This document shows, piece after piece, positions 1 through 11,027 of a DNA stretch of 64,000 bases. Both the position numbers and the translations under genes were made by a program. Source of the DNA: Solen grandis (lineage: Eukaryota > Mollusca > Bivalvia > Adapedonta > Solenidae); NCBI GenBank assembly GCA_021229015.1, contig CM037790.1:55648361-55712360 (forward strand), in the 5' to 3' direction. Position 1 is the stretch's first letter, and the number at the start of each line of letters is the position of its first letter. The notes under the pieces are model-generated. The model was not told the DNA's origin. It did not search any database and saw nothing but the letters and a program-made list of their open reading frames with translations.

Positions 1-1944
1 TTCGTCTTCGATTGGGGGTTTTAATATTCATGCGACAAATTGCCTCTGACCCATTATTCCGCATAGCAGGCTTTTCCTGGCAGATAATTTGTCCTGAATG
101 CAAAGATCCTTTGGGTTTCAGGCTACATAAACCTGAAGCGCTCCAGTACGCTGTGTAGTCGTTAAGCTCACACATACACACACACACAGGGGACAAAATG
201 AGTACAACAGTTTGTTTAACATGAAATGAGGTCAAATTTTAAAACTTGTATTTTCGAAAATGCACTTGGTAATGTTCCGTTAGGGGACTTGTGAACAGTA
301 TGAAAACGTTGACCATTGATCATTGTATGTTAACTATGACTCAACTGGAACAAGCTCAGTATCTTAAAGAGCGGTATTTGATCTGTATATTGCAGAAAGT
401 AACGATTATGTTCAATTTTATTTGGACCTGGATCCAATCTGCCCTGAAAGCATCGATGGTTCTCCATAATACTTGAGATTTTATCAAACCCGTTTCCTAT
501 TGTACGACCGGCCACATTTGAAGCGCTAAAATTTGAAACACTATGGGGATTCTTTACTCGAATATCAAAGTAACAAGAAAAAAAAAGTTTATCATTACTT
601 TTCATCGGTTGAGGCCATTATCTTTGTCAGTACAAGACTCTTATATACATCTGTAACTGAATAATTTTGTTATTTGGATATGTACCGAAATTTAGCCGTA
701 AATGTTGTGCAATAGTAACTTAGACTCTTGACAAGGAGATAGGAAAACCTTCTAGACACCCGCATCTTTTTCTACCGAGTAAATACATCCCCGCATAAGT
801 GGTTCCCCGGGGAACATCTTGCGTAAGGGCACGATATGTCATCAACAGGTTTTAAATTAAAGCACAAGGGGAGCGCAAGCTTATACATTAACAACCCCAA
901 CAAAGAACATCATTAGTGCCCGTAAAGAGAGACTCTGAAATAATGGAAAGAAACTATAATAGCTTTTGGGATTGTCAGGAACACGGACCTCGTGGTTCTG
1001 GAAAATGCAGCTTTGCCTGATATCTTGAAATGTTTGGTAGATATATCGGAACATTAGGCCTACCGTTAATGCAGAGAATATGTAAAAATACCCTGTAGCG
1101 CCCAATGTTTTTATATCATTTGGGTCCAAATATACATGCATAAGTTTCTTGGAACTCAAAACCGTAAAACAAATTGAAGAAATCCTGACGGTGATAAGTT
1201 AAATCAAGACTGCTATGTTTAAATGATTTACATCTAATATACGGTCAAGAGCATCGTCGAATACCCATGATCGATCGATAGATAGTAAAATGTAATTATG
1301 TGGTGAAACGGTATAAATCAGCCGGGGGTATTCGACGATTGGTCAAGAGGTAATTCCTGACTTTAGTTACATAACGGCGAGTTTATTTAGCTACTACATT
1401 GGCACTTTGAAATACAGTAGGCCATTATGAGCTATATTTGATAGAGAATTTTATCAAGTATGGTCCTTCTAGAAAAATCAACAGACAAAAATATAAAGTA
1501 TAATTGCTATTTTAGTTATATTTTTTACCAAATGATATGAAACTATTTCAGAAGAAAAAATGAAAGAAAATGAAATTTACCAAATCCCATATACGTAAAA
1601 GAATACACTATATATCTCAAAACGATCTCAATGTATAAATACAATTGAGATATGATTTTTGAAATTCCGACTTTGATAACTCCGTAAGTCAGTGTCTGGG
1701 TAATTGATTTACCTGCTCATCACTTTCTTCTTCGGATGATGATGATGATAACGAGAGAAAGGATATGATTAATGCATTTATATTGAGATATTGATAGCAT
1801 TATGAAATGGGGGATTTTACGATATCCAGAAAATATGTTTGGGTATTCCTGAAAGATATTCGTGTAAAAATGACATATAAACAAAAATCGATTTTATTTG
1901 ATATTTAAGTATAGAGAGAGATATAGATAGTTGCGTGATGTGAT
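1..1944. other. No gene recognised
   Basis: AT-rich non-coding sequence. There is a short (CA)n run near 172-187. The only notable open frame is on the minus strand at 881-1159, with two hydrophobic stretches and no family resemblance or convincing splice sites, so it is not called a gene. Confidence 0.5.
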
Positions 1945-1945
1945 A

Positions 1946-2135
1946 TTGGTAGCAAATCTACCATCAAACATCAAACATATCTAAATGCGAGTTCCAATTA
2001 TCTGCAACGCTGCGTTCCTTTAATGTCTTACTATGTTTGACTTGGCCTTATCGAAAGCGAATTGGTAAGGGGAGGTCATCCTCACTTCCCTGGCATCATC
2101 CACTTTTACACTGGATTGTCTACCTTTGCTACCAA
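1946..2135. repeat. Small inverted-repeat (MITE-like) unit
   Basis: An 11-bp inverted repeat, TTGGTAGCAAA at 1946-1956 and TTTGCTACCAA at 2125-2135, bounds about 190 bp. Similarity continues imperfectly a few bases inward. No clear target duplication was found. It may be a small non-autonomous DNA transposon or chance. Confidence 0.3.
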
Positions 2136-2484
2136 CCTTATAACTATGCATTTTATGAACTAATATTTAATTTAAATATATATATATAAGCTCACACTTT
2201 ATTCTATATGAAGCTCTAATTAACTTATTAATCAATTCCTTATAAATAAAAAGCAAAGTCTGTTAAAATGATTAATGATTTCCTTTACAAATATAACGCT
2301 GTAAGAATGTTCGTGCCATAACATTCAAACACTGTATATCAATGAACATTGTACATTCATCAGTATGTAAACAACAGTAAATAAAGAGATGATCTCAACT
2401 TAATGATCTAATTTCATATCAGTGATGAAACTATCTAGTGATGAAAATCACTTTCACCTGTTACTAATTTGTTCATCACTAAAA

Positions 2485-2655
2485 ACTGACATTCATAATT
2501 CCTGGAACTACTCTCATGTGCCGTGCCAATCAAAACGTGGATAAACCAGTTGCTGTACCACTTAAACAGTTTTGGAATGTCGTGGCCGTGATTCAATCCT
2601 ATTACCTGTCGATTACGTGACAGACATTGTAACCACTCGGCTACCGTGACCAACA
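2485..2655 (-). mobile_element. tRNA-derived SINE head (degenerate)
   Basis: Read on the minus strand, an A-box-like GTAGCCGAGTGG (2633-2644) is followed about 35 bases on by a B-box-like AGGATTGAATC (2590-2600). This is the internal RNA polymerase III promoter layout of a tRNA-derived SINE. The body continues downstream towards 2485 without a clear end. The acceptor stem does not close, so it is not a functional tRNA. Confidence 0.5.
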
Positions 2656-3508
2656 TTAAAATTGGAATTAAATGAGGAATTTCAAACGCGCTTTTCAAAA
2701 AAGCTTTACGTTGAGACTCATTCTACAGCCATGTGCAAATTCAGCTAAAACCAAGAATTGCGTAAATATCAGCACTTGGCTTTGATTAATTTGTATTCAT
2801 AAAACAATTTAGCTATTAATACTGTTACCCCTTTACGCAACGTGTTTTCAATTATTTCAATCATGTCTACACGTCCTCTTTGTTTGCAAAACATCATTTG
2901 AATCGAATAAAAGAACACGTACAAAATCATAACACCAGTAAGAGGCTATGTATAAACCCTTGCCAGAACAAAGCGAGTTCCTGATTTAGAACACAAGGTA
3001 TGTTCCAAGGTAGTGAAGTGATCGTAGCTGGCTTGCAAACTCAGCGGAGGGATAGTAGGATGGAACATTGTTTATGTGTCTAACACAGTGATCAGGACTT
3101 GGTAAAGACGTTACTGTCTGGATCCATTTCGTCAAGACAGGCAAAAACGACTCACAGATTGGATCAATCCAACTGCCAAGGAACGGCCGTGTACTGCGTG
3201 ATTATGTGTACTCCTAAAGCGGTACCTGCTAAGCAAAGGTGGTCTGTAACCGCGGTCAGTAAGACTACTTTTGTCCGTGTTCAATGGAAGTAACAGTCGC
3301 TCTTGGTTCTCGATGGTGATGAAACTTACTAAAATGTTTTAAATTTAATGAAGTCGATAGTTACGGTTTAATGTCGATCACAAGTCGATCACGGGGAATA
3401 ATTAACTGCCACGTTTACATTATGTGAATGATTTGTCTTCAACCTCGACTGTAGGAGGTTGCGGATTCGACTTCCGGGCGAAATATACCTGACTTGTAAT
3501 CAGAGTTC
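2656..3508. other. No gene recognised
   Basis: Non-coding. A 64-codon open stretch at 3099-3293 (+) has no recognisable family. A lone B-box-like segment (GGATTCGACTTCC, about 3462-3474) suggests another SINE fragment running into the gap. Confidence 0.45.
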
Positions 3509-3608
3509 NNNNNNNNNNNNNNNNNNNNNNNNNNNNNNNNNNNNNNNNNNNNNNNNNNNNNNNNNNNNNNNNNNNNNNNNNNNNNNNNNNNNNNNNNNNN
3601 NNNNNNNN
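3509..3608. other. Assembly gap (100 N)
   Basis: A run of exactly 100 unknown bases, the conventional placeholder for a scaffold gap of unknown size. Confidence 0.99.
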
Positions 3609-3800
3609 TTGAGCTGAATCAGTTAAGAAATGTAGTTGTTTGCGTCACAATATCAGGGGCAAAAAAAACCTCTGTAATCCTTGAGATAACCCAAGAGAAA
3701 TATATATCACGCACCTCTCCACTAGATTATTTATGCACACACAAAATTTGAACCGAATCAGTTAAGAAATGTTCAAGTAGTTTGCGTCACAAATTTTTGG
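3609..3800 (-). repeat. Diverged tandem repeat, about 140-bp unit
   Basis: Two imperfect copies of a unit containing GAATCAGTTAAGAAATG and TTTGCGTCACAA lie head to tail (3616 onwards and 3756 onwards). The same family occurs in the opposite orientation at 18440-18720, where the GATTCAGTTCAAATTTTGTG and CTCAAGG-rich parts are also duplicated. It is therefore a dispersed family that carries internal tandem units. Confidence 0.6.
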
Positions 3801-4456
3801 GGCGGACAGATCGACAGCTAGACCGCCTGATCTCCGATGCATAATCAATAAGTATTATGTTTATTCAGGTACAAACACACAATTGCGGGTTGCCTTCATA
3901 AGACGTTGTCACATTTCCCTGTGATTTTGTGTGATCATCAGTGGAACTATATGACATACAGATAATGAACATCGGAGTTTACTGTAGGTAGGTTTATATG
4001 TTATCATACGTAGGTTAATTTCAGCTCTTTAGCATTGCTGTCCTCGTCTGTTCTCACTAGGAGAGAACTCGGAATTCTGAAGAACTTTTTCTTTACGACC
4101 TAACCGTTTGTCTTATTCCCAGTTGATTTATAGCCGATTTATAATAAGATATTTGGGTGCGAGCAGTATCCTTGATTTTTTTTATATCTTTTCTACTGTA
4201 AATGTGTTAAATGAATAAAAATAGTTTGCATACATAAACAGGTAGGTTCGATGTCCATCTGACACAAACATATCGAATTCTTACGTCGCTCGTGTACTAA
4301 GAGGCAGAGGCCACAATAGGGGCACTCCATGTTGGTATTTTGGGTCGCAACTGAAGCAGTATCCGTGATTTTCTTTTTTGTTGTCGTTGCGCAGATATTT
4401 CGTCGGTTTTATCTAAATTTTCACATTTATGATACTTTTTAAGACTTTAAGTCTTA
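3801..4456. other. No gene recognised
   Basis: AT-rich non-coding sequence, without clear coding potential or structured repeat. Confidence 0.45.
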
Positions 4457-4470
4457 TCTAACCAGTTTTG

Positions 4471-4740
4471 TTGTTGTTGTTGTTGTATTGGGTTTACCGT
4501 CGCTGTGATAGTATTTCAATCATATAGCGACGTCCAGCTAATTACAGGTGGAGGAAGACCCCGAGTACACAGAGGTACCCGGGTAAAACCCGGGTAGAAC
4601 CAACGACCTACCACAAGCCAGCTGGAAGGCTTCCTCACATGAAAAATCCGAATCCCTACCGGGATTCGAACCCACAGCGGTGAGGGGCTGAGAGATTTGT
4701 AGTCCACGACTGTAACCGCTCGGCCACGGCGGCCCGGCAA
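4471..4740 (-). mobile_element. tRNA-derived SINE (V-SINE/RUDI-type candidate) with target duplication
   Basis: Read on the minus strand, the head carries an A box (GCCGTGGCCGAGCGGT, complement of about 4715-4730) and a perfect B box (GGGTTCGAATCCC, complement of 4661-4673). A conserved molluscan-type body follows, with GAGGAAGCCTTCC and GGTCTTCCTCCACC segments, and then a (CAA)n tail. A 14-bp direct repeat, TCTAACCAGTTTTG, flanks it at 4457-4470 and 4741-4754, as expected for LINE-driven target-primed insertion. The intact duplication suggests a fairly recent insertion. Assignment to a named family is from memory of the sequence type. Confidence 0.85.
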
Positions 4741-4754
4741 TCTAACCAGTTTTG

Positions 4755-5549
4755 ATTAGAATATGATTTTTATTACGATCATTTAAATAATCTAAATTAT
4801 GTGGTAGGCCTGCAGGCAGGCGAAATCATTCAGTAGGCTATTTCAAATCAATGTTTGATTATTTATTTCTTTTCTTATACATGTGTTTTTTTTATTATCA
4901 TCATATAGATCTATTTGTATTACCTATAACATGAAAAACACATGTGAACCAATTATTTTCGGATTTTTTTTATATCAAAATCATCGTAGAGGCACTGTTT
5001 TACAGTAGGGGATACTGGGGCGCAAATGAAAAAGGCACGTGCTTACTGATAGAGGCGTGAGAAAATTGATCTTAAATACGATTTTTTTTATTTCTATAGT
5101 TTACCGTAAAGATTATTATATATCAGGAATTTTTCACGAAGAGAATACAAGAGTTTTCAAATACATGTACGCTGAAACAGATTGCAGCTGACAACCATGC
5201 AGACGGTTATGGCAGCGCCCTGACGTGCTTATTTTCAAGGAGGATAAAAAATAAAAAATGTATTAGTGTGACTGCAATTTATATTCAATTTCTTTTGGTT
5301 TCATGTTTTGGAATATGCCCAGAAAGGATAGGAGAGATGTAAGTTGTCTATAGTTGCACGATTCCTGCATTTGAAGAAACTTTCTTTATTAACGTTAAAC
5401 CTTATTACCTGGATCACCTGTGTTACGCTTCACTAAACACGATTGTAAACACATCACCTTGCACACCTGTATGGCAGTGCAGTGTAACACCCCGTGCAGC
5501 TGATTTTTTTTTTCAAAGTATACTGTACAAATAAAGTTCAGTACTATAA
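4755..5549. other. No gene recognised
   Basis: AT-rich non-coding stretch with T-runs. The last part (about 5500 on) may be the 5' untranslated region of the LINE that follows. Confidence 0.4.
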
Positions 5550-5860
5550 ATGGGCTCTGTGGACTTCACCCCAACTACCAAGAAAAAGATATCTCTCATC
5601 ACCGAACAAGTTAATCGACAGTAAAAAAAAGTAAAGCTGAGTCTCCGCTTTCTAAAAGCATGGATCCCTTCGTCGAAGGAGAACCTGAAAACCTACAATT
5701 CAGATAAACCAATTTCCAATGTTGTACTTGGTGCAGACGATTTTTCTTACAATTACGAAAGTCACTAGCTCGAGACTCCCGTCACGTTTACCCAACTGAC
5801 TACGGTTAAAGGGTAAATCAAAACTCACGACGTAAAAAATTAGCTTTTTAATTGTTATCT

Positions 5861-6937
5861 ATGAAACAAAGTCGTGATACCCATATTCCTAAATATATGA
5901 ATCATCGTCGCTGCTATTTCATCGTCTTTGTTATACTTTCTTGTTTGACTGATAGTACGGGATTGAATTGTTTCTGTGTAAGCTCTTGTCTACAAAATGA
6001 CAACAACATCATAACATGTGTTACATATAAACGACACAAAATGCTTTTATCTGCAACTTGTAGAAACAATCGTAGATTCTCCCTTCTCTCCTTTCTCATC
6101 TTCCATGGCATAGTCCTGTTTTACCTCTCATTGATATTAATAACGACTTCGGGTGATAGCCATCCTAACCCAGGCCCTTCTGTCTCAGATACATCATTTA
6201 CTAACAACACAACTATATCAGATCTTTCTGACTCAATCATTGACGTTATCAATTCTGGACTCAGTGTTATGCATCTTAATATTCAAAGTATATATCCTAA
6301 ACTTGACCTACTTCGAACTGAGGCCCAACAATTTGATATCTTAATATTTACTGAAACATGGCTCTCGCTTTCTATACCAAATAATGATATCTTAATTCAA
6401 AATTTTGAACCCCCATATCGAAAAGACCGTCCTGATAGACTTGGTGGAGGTGTTGCCATATATGTGCGATCTGGCTTATCAGCAGTCCTAAGGTTAGACC
6501 TTGATATCTTGGGACTCGAAGCCTTGTGGATTGATACTAACCACAACAACAAAAAGTTATTAATTGGGGATTCTATAGACCCCCCGACTCAAATAATGAT
6601 TACTGGACAAAATTAGAAGAGAGTATTGATAAAGCATTCAGCAGTCCTAACAGACTTATTCTAGTTGCAGGTGATTTTAATATCAACATGCTGTCCCTTT
6701 AACAACAAAATGTCTCGTCTTAACTCTCCCTATAACGCTGAACAATTAATAACGGAACCAACTCATTTTACAGAGAATTCTAACTCACTTATCGATCTTA
6801 TGTTTGTTAACGCGACCGACCAAGTTGTTGCGAGTTTTACTTCTGATCTCTTTGTCCCGAACTTGACTCGATATCACTGTCCTATAATCACGGTTCTCAA
6901 ATTAAAAAAAAAAAACCCACAAAATTTCTTGTTTTAA
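5861..6937 (+). pseudogene. LINE endonuclease region with 2A-like leader (broken)
   Basis: The first ATG in the long frame is at 5861. The protein starts with two hydrophobic segments, then SGDSHPNPGP at about residues 97-106 (6149-6178), a 2A-like ribosome-skipping motif in which only the NPGP core and the upstream D are kept. Endonuclease motifs follow: MHLNIQSIYPKLDLL, the TETWL block with the catalytic glutamate, and GGGVAIYVRSGL. The frame ends at 6616. The AGDFNIN motif lies in another frame near 6667, and a further piece (6709-6937) carries SLIDLMFVNATD and a degenerate version of the usual SDH-type motif (RYHCPI). At least two frame breaks lie between 6550 and 6720. In the intact family this domain nicks target DNA. 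Confidence 0.8.
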
Positions 6938-6957
6938 ACGTAAAGTATGGAAGTACG

Positions 6958-9116
6958 ATGATGCAAACTTTGACTCATTCAGAGAAGAGCCTTAACACCA
7001 TTGTATCACATTATGATCTTGATACGTCCGTACAGTCACTTACTAATGCAATTCTACAAGCAGCCCATAAAACTATTCCATCAAAAACAATAACTGTTCG
7101 GCCAAATGATATTCCATGGTTTCACTCAAACCTCCCCCGCCTTATGCGCCAACATAAACAATTATATCGTAAAGCTAAACTGAAAAATGACGACGAGTCG
7201 TGGAATAAATTCAAACAGAAAAGAAATCAAGTTACTCGGGAATTACGCAAGGCCAAAGCTCATTTTACAAATAAAATCATTGAAAAATTGAATTCTGCTG
7301 ATACTAATATATCAGATTGGTTTAAATATTCAAAAAAACATACTCCTTTAAATAAAACCCAAGCGATAACTTTATTCTTTAATGGTCATATTGCTTCGGA
7401 AGATGCAGAAAAGGCAAATTTAATAAATAACTATTTCTGCAATCAGACCAAGATTGATGATAAAAATCATTCTTTACCTAAAAGTTTTCCACAGAAAAGA
7501 TTCCATACTATCTGATATAGTCATTTCACAAAATGATGTAACTGACGCAATTTCTCTTATCTGTCCAACAAAAGCATGTGGACCAGACCTTATAAGTCCA
7601 CGTCTCATTAAAGAAGGGTCATCTGTTCTCTGTGAACCACTTACTACACTATTCAATTCTTTGTTAACTTCCTCATACTTCCCTGTAGCCTGGAAACTTG
7701 CTAATGTTTCACCAATATTTAAAAAATCAGATCCTTCTAATCCAGAAAACTACAAACCTATTTCACTGCTAAGTTGTCTTGGCAAAATAATCGAACGTTG
7801 CGTTCATAAACATCTCTATAACTACTTAGTTTCTAATAACTTGCTAACAAAATTACAATCAGGATTTATACGTGGAGATTCTACAGTTAACCAGTTAGTG
7901 TATATCTATAACGATATTTGTAAAGCCATTGATAAGGACAAAGAGGTCAGAGCAGTGTTTTGTGATATCTCAAAAGCATTCGATAGGGTTTGGCACAAAG
8001 ATCTCCTTTAGAAACTTTCTCATTTCGGCATTCAAGGGCGTCTCCTAATTTGGTTCAAATCTTATCTTTCTTCCCGTCGTAAAAGAGTAGTCTTTGCCAA
8101 TGCCTCCTCTGACTGGTCAGCTGTTTCTTCTGATGTCCCCGAAGGATCAATTTTATGCCCTCTTTTATTTCTTTTATATATTAATGATATTGTTACCAAA
8201 ATACATTCTAATGTCAGGCTGTTCGCTGACGACACCAGTCTGTATATTATCGTCGAGGACCCAGTTACTGAATCCGTTTCTCTCAACCAGGACCTGGAAA
8301 ATATTTTATCATAGTCCAAAACTTGGCTGGTATCTTTTAATCCTTCTAAAACTGAAACAATGACATTTTCACGCAAATTAATAAAGCCATTACATCCAGA
8401 TTTACAATTTGACAAGGTGATTCTCAAACCTGTAAATGAACACAAGCACCTCGGGGTTATCCTTTCTAACGATTGTAAATGGAATTCGCATATTACTTTC
8501 ACTCTCCGTAAAGCATGGAAGGTATTGGTCTACTTAGATCCTTTAAATATATTCTTGGTCGAAAAGTCTACATCGCTTTTATATTTCTAACATTCGTCCA
8601 TTGCTTGAATATGGTGACGTTATTTGGGACAGCTGTTCTCAGCAGTTAAAATCTGATCTAGAGGCCGTACAGATAGAAGCAATGCGAATTATAACCGGTG
8701 CAACTAAATACTGTAATATTAACAAACTCTACACTGATTGTAACATTGAAAATTAAGAAGAAAGGCGCAAGAAACATAAACTTCTCTTGATATATAAAAT
8801 GAAAAACAATCTTGCTCCTGACTATTTATGCAAAATGCTACCTGAACCACCGACACATAGATTCCATTTCCGTGATACACTTATGATTCCTTCCGTTCTT
8901 TGTAGAACACAGCTTAACAATTCCTCCTTCTTAACGTCGAGTATTCGAGAATGGAACTCGCTTGATAATTCCGTGAAATCATGTACATCGCTAATTTCAT
9001 TCAAGAACACTCTTAACCGACATCTTCCATGCACAAACCACCTCTTTAACGTAGGTACTACACGACAACAAATTCTTCACACTTTTTCGAAAACTTGCCT
9101 TGTCCTTCCACACTGA
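6958..9116 (+). pseudogene. LINE reverse transcriptase and C-terminal region (broken)
   Basis: The linker (6958-7515) is basic and helical. RT begins in another frame (7454-8011) with KACGPDLISPRLIKEG, WKLANVSPIFKK and AVFCDISKAFDRVWH, which holds the first catalytic aspartate. An in-frame TAG at 8009-8011 interrupts it. Beyond that come SDVPEGSILCPLLFLLYIND and the FADD box (8222-8233), the second and third aspartates. More stops and frame changes occur near 8313, 8590 and 8757. The C-terminal piece 8787-9116 has the usual EWNSLD end. The enzyme would copy LINE RNA at the nicked target; this copy cannot encode it. Confidence 0.8.
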
Positions 9117-9460
9117 ACAATCTATCTGATAACGATTGAATCTTTTCATCTCTCTTCTGTAACGTATAAATTGACTATCATTTATAAATTCTCACCACCT
9201 TAACTTATGGACTTTTTTTTTTCTTCTATGAAAGTATTAAGATATATCCGAGCTATGAATTTTTGCCATAACTGTTTGCGTACTAATGTACTTATGTAAA
9301 TTGTTGTTTTTTTTTTTGTTTTTTTTTTGTTTTTTTTTTCATAGAAGAGGGATTTATATAAGTTGTAAATCAACATTTTTGCCAATTCTAGCTTTATTTC
9401 GTAACAATGTACACATGTATCATATGGCAAATAAATATTGTTTGTTTAAACCAAAGTGCC

Positions 9461-9922
9461 ATACCCTTTTTATTATGCGGAGCACCAGGCACAAGGGAGA
9501 TACATCAGTGTCATTTTAAATAACGACCTTTGTATGTTGTACATCATAGACTGCTGATAGGTTACGGGCCAATAGCAGTTTCTCTTTCTTGGCAGTGTCC
9601 ATATGGGATAGGAACTTCTTCCTGTAGATGAAGCCATTCAACAATCGTCTCTGTAACTGAGTTTCTCACCGACTTGAACTTCTTTGCCTGCTCAACCGGG
9701 ACACCTAGTTCATCTATGCAAGTATCTTGCCGTATGATTACTGATACGTAACGTTTAGATGTACACGATAATGGTTTATTTTGTCTATCACGTGTGCAGA
9801 AATATTATAAGCGGACTAAACATCTCATTGTAAAAACTGTAAAACAGAAATGTTTATTTATTTCCCAATTAACACAATAGTTCTATATAGCACTATAGAA
9901 AATGGTATCACTTGTTTTACAG
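9461..9922. other. Upstream region of the fucosyltransferase-like gene
   Basis: No coding features. The last bases (CTTGTTTTACAG, ending at 9922) look like a 3' splice site, so the first coding exon probably follows an untranslated exon located further upstream and not identified here. No core promoter was recognised. Confidence 0.4.
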
Positions 9923-10151
9923 AACAGATTAGTACATGTTGAGAGATTTTGGAAACCCCCAGACTTTTGAACATGAGGCTTTTTAAACGTCATCCTTGGA
10001 GGGCACTGCTTTGGATGATGTGGTTAACCAGTTTGATGTTCATGTACGTGTCAATATATCACCAAGGTCTAAGGATGAATGAATGTACCCCATGTGACAA
10101 GGAAACATATCGAGACACCGAGATAAAACTGGCGTATGCAGCGGCACCGAA
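9923..10151 (+). CDS. FUT8-like exon: start codon and membrane anchor
   Basis: Acceptor TTTTACAG ends at 9922; the donor AA|GTAAGT starts at 10152. The ATG at 9973 is chosen because an in-frame TGA lies upstream at 9940 and no other ATG lies between. It encodes MRLFKRHPWRALLWMMWL and onwards: a basic N-terminus, a hydrophobic anchor and a short stem with a CTPC pair. The exon ends two bases into a codon, which fits the exon at 22632. This is the typical start of a Golgi glycosyltransferase. Confidence 0.75.
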
Positions 10152-10975
10152 GTAAGTTAAAATTCTAAGACAGGCCTTGCTTATCAAAACACAACATATA
10201 TTGCTTATAAAACAAAATAACATGATATTAACTGAAACTTGGGCAAATTAATGACGTTTGTGATTTACCATATGAAAAAGCCTTGAATACTGCAATATAG
10301 AATCTACATTTAAGAATTTGTAACATACTAAAGTTAACTCCAAACTCAAACTGTAAACGTAAGTATGGCAAACAGAAACTCGGTCGTTAAAAGTGTAATT
10401 TTCAAGTAACAATTTCAAGACTGAAATACGCATTTTGAAATTGTATTAAACAATTCTTAACTCTAATAAGCATATTTAAAATGCAATCAGCATTGTGAAA
10501 CCTCAATTAGAAAAAGAAATGAATTGGCGCATATCCCTTCCCATACCATCTCTGATTCCTTTATGTGCCAAAGAATGGAAAGTGAATAAATAAATAACAA
10601 TGCAAGTAATATATGTTAAACGTGAAGGGTTTGATATTGGGTGTTTCGAGATAAGTCGTTTTTATGTTGCGATAAATTCATATTAAAATAAATCTGAAGT
10701 AAAAAGAATTGATATGGTCAAGGCTGGATCAAATGATAAAATAAGTTTGACAATGATAGGAATCAGACAAATAAATTTACTGAAACATCATTTAAAAGGT
10801 TATACTGGATGATACCAAAACAATGTACTCGTGTTTGAAATCAAATACTTCGTTTTCAGTTTTAGAGTAATACGTTTAATGTGTTGACAATCCAGAAAGT
10901 CAATGCTAACATCAAATGTCGATCACTATTAATGAAATTTAAAAGCAATTAAAAAATAAGACATTAAGGTGGTCC

Positions 10976-11027
<52 letters not shown>

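Larger units (their letters stand above)
5550..9460 (+). mobile_element. Decayed non-LTR retrotransposon (LINE, CR1/L2/Jockey group)
   Basis: A near full-length LINE in sense orientation with respect to the host gene: a hydrophobic N-terminal leader and NPGP motif (to about 6180), an apurinic-type endonuclease domain (about 6270-6940), reverse transcriptase (about 7500-8600) and a C-terminal tail (to 9116). A T-rich 3' region and AATAAATATT end follow by about 9460. Reading frames are broken by frameshifts and stops, so it is inactive. The 5' end is uncertain; possible first-ORF remnants lie at 5570-5830. Domain order and the sequence around the RT FADD box fit the Jockey superfamily (CR1/L2). 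The clade is an inference. Confidence 0.85.

Noticed and set aside
881..1159. Minus-strand 92-codon hydrophobic open frame
   Set aside because: Two membrane-like segments but no family resemblance, no splice context and no neighbouring exons; AT-rich DNA gives such frames by chance.
4657..4735. Functional tRNA gene
   Set aside because: A and B boxes are present but no acceptor stem closes and a SINE body with target duplication follows, so it is a SINE head.
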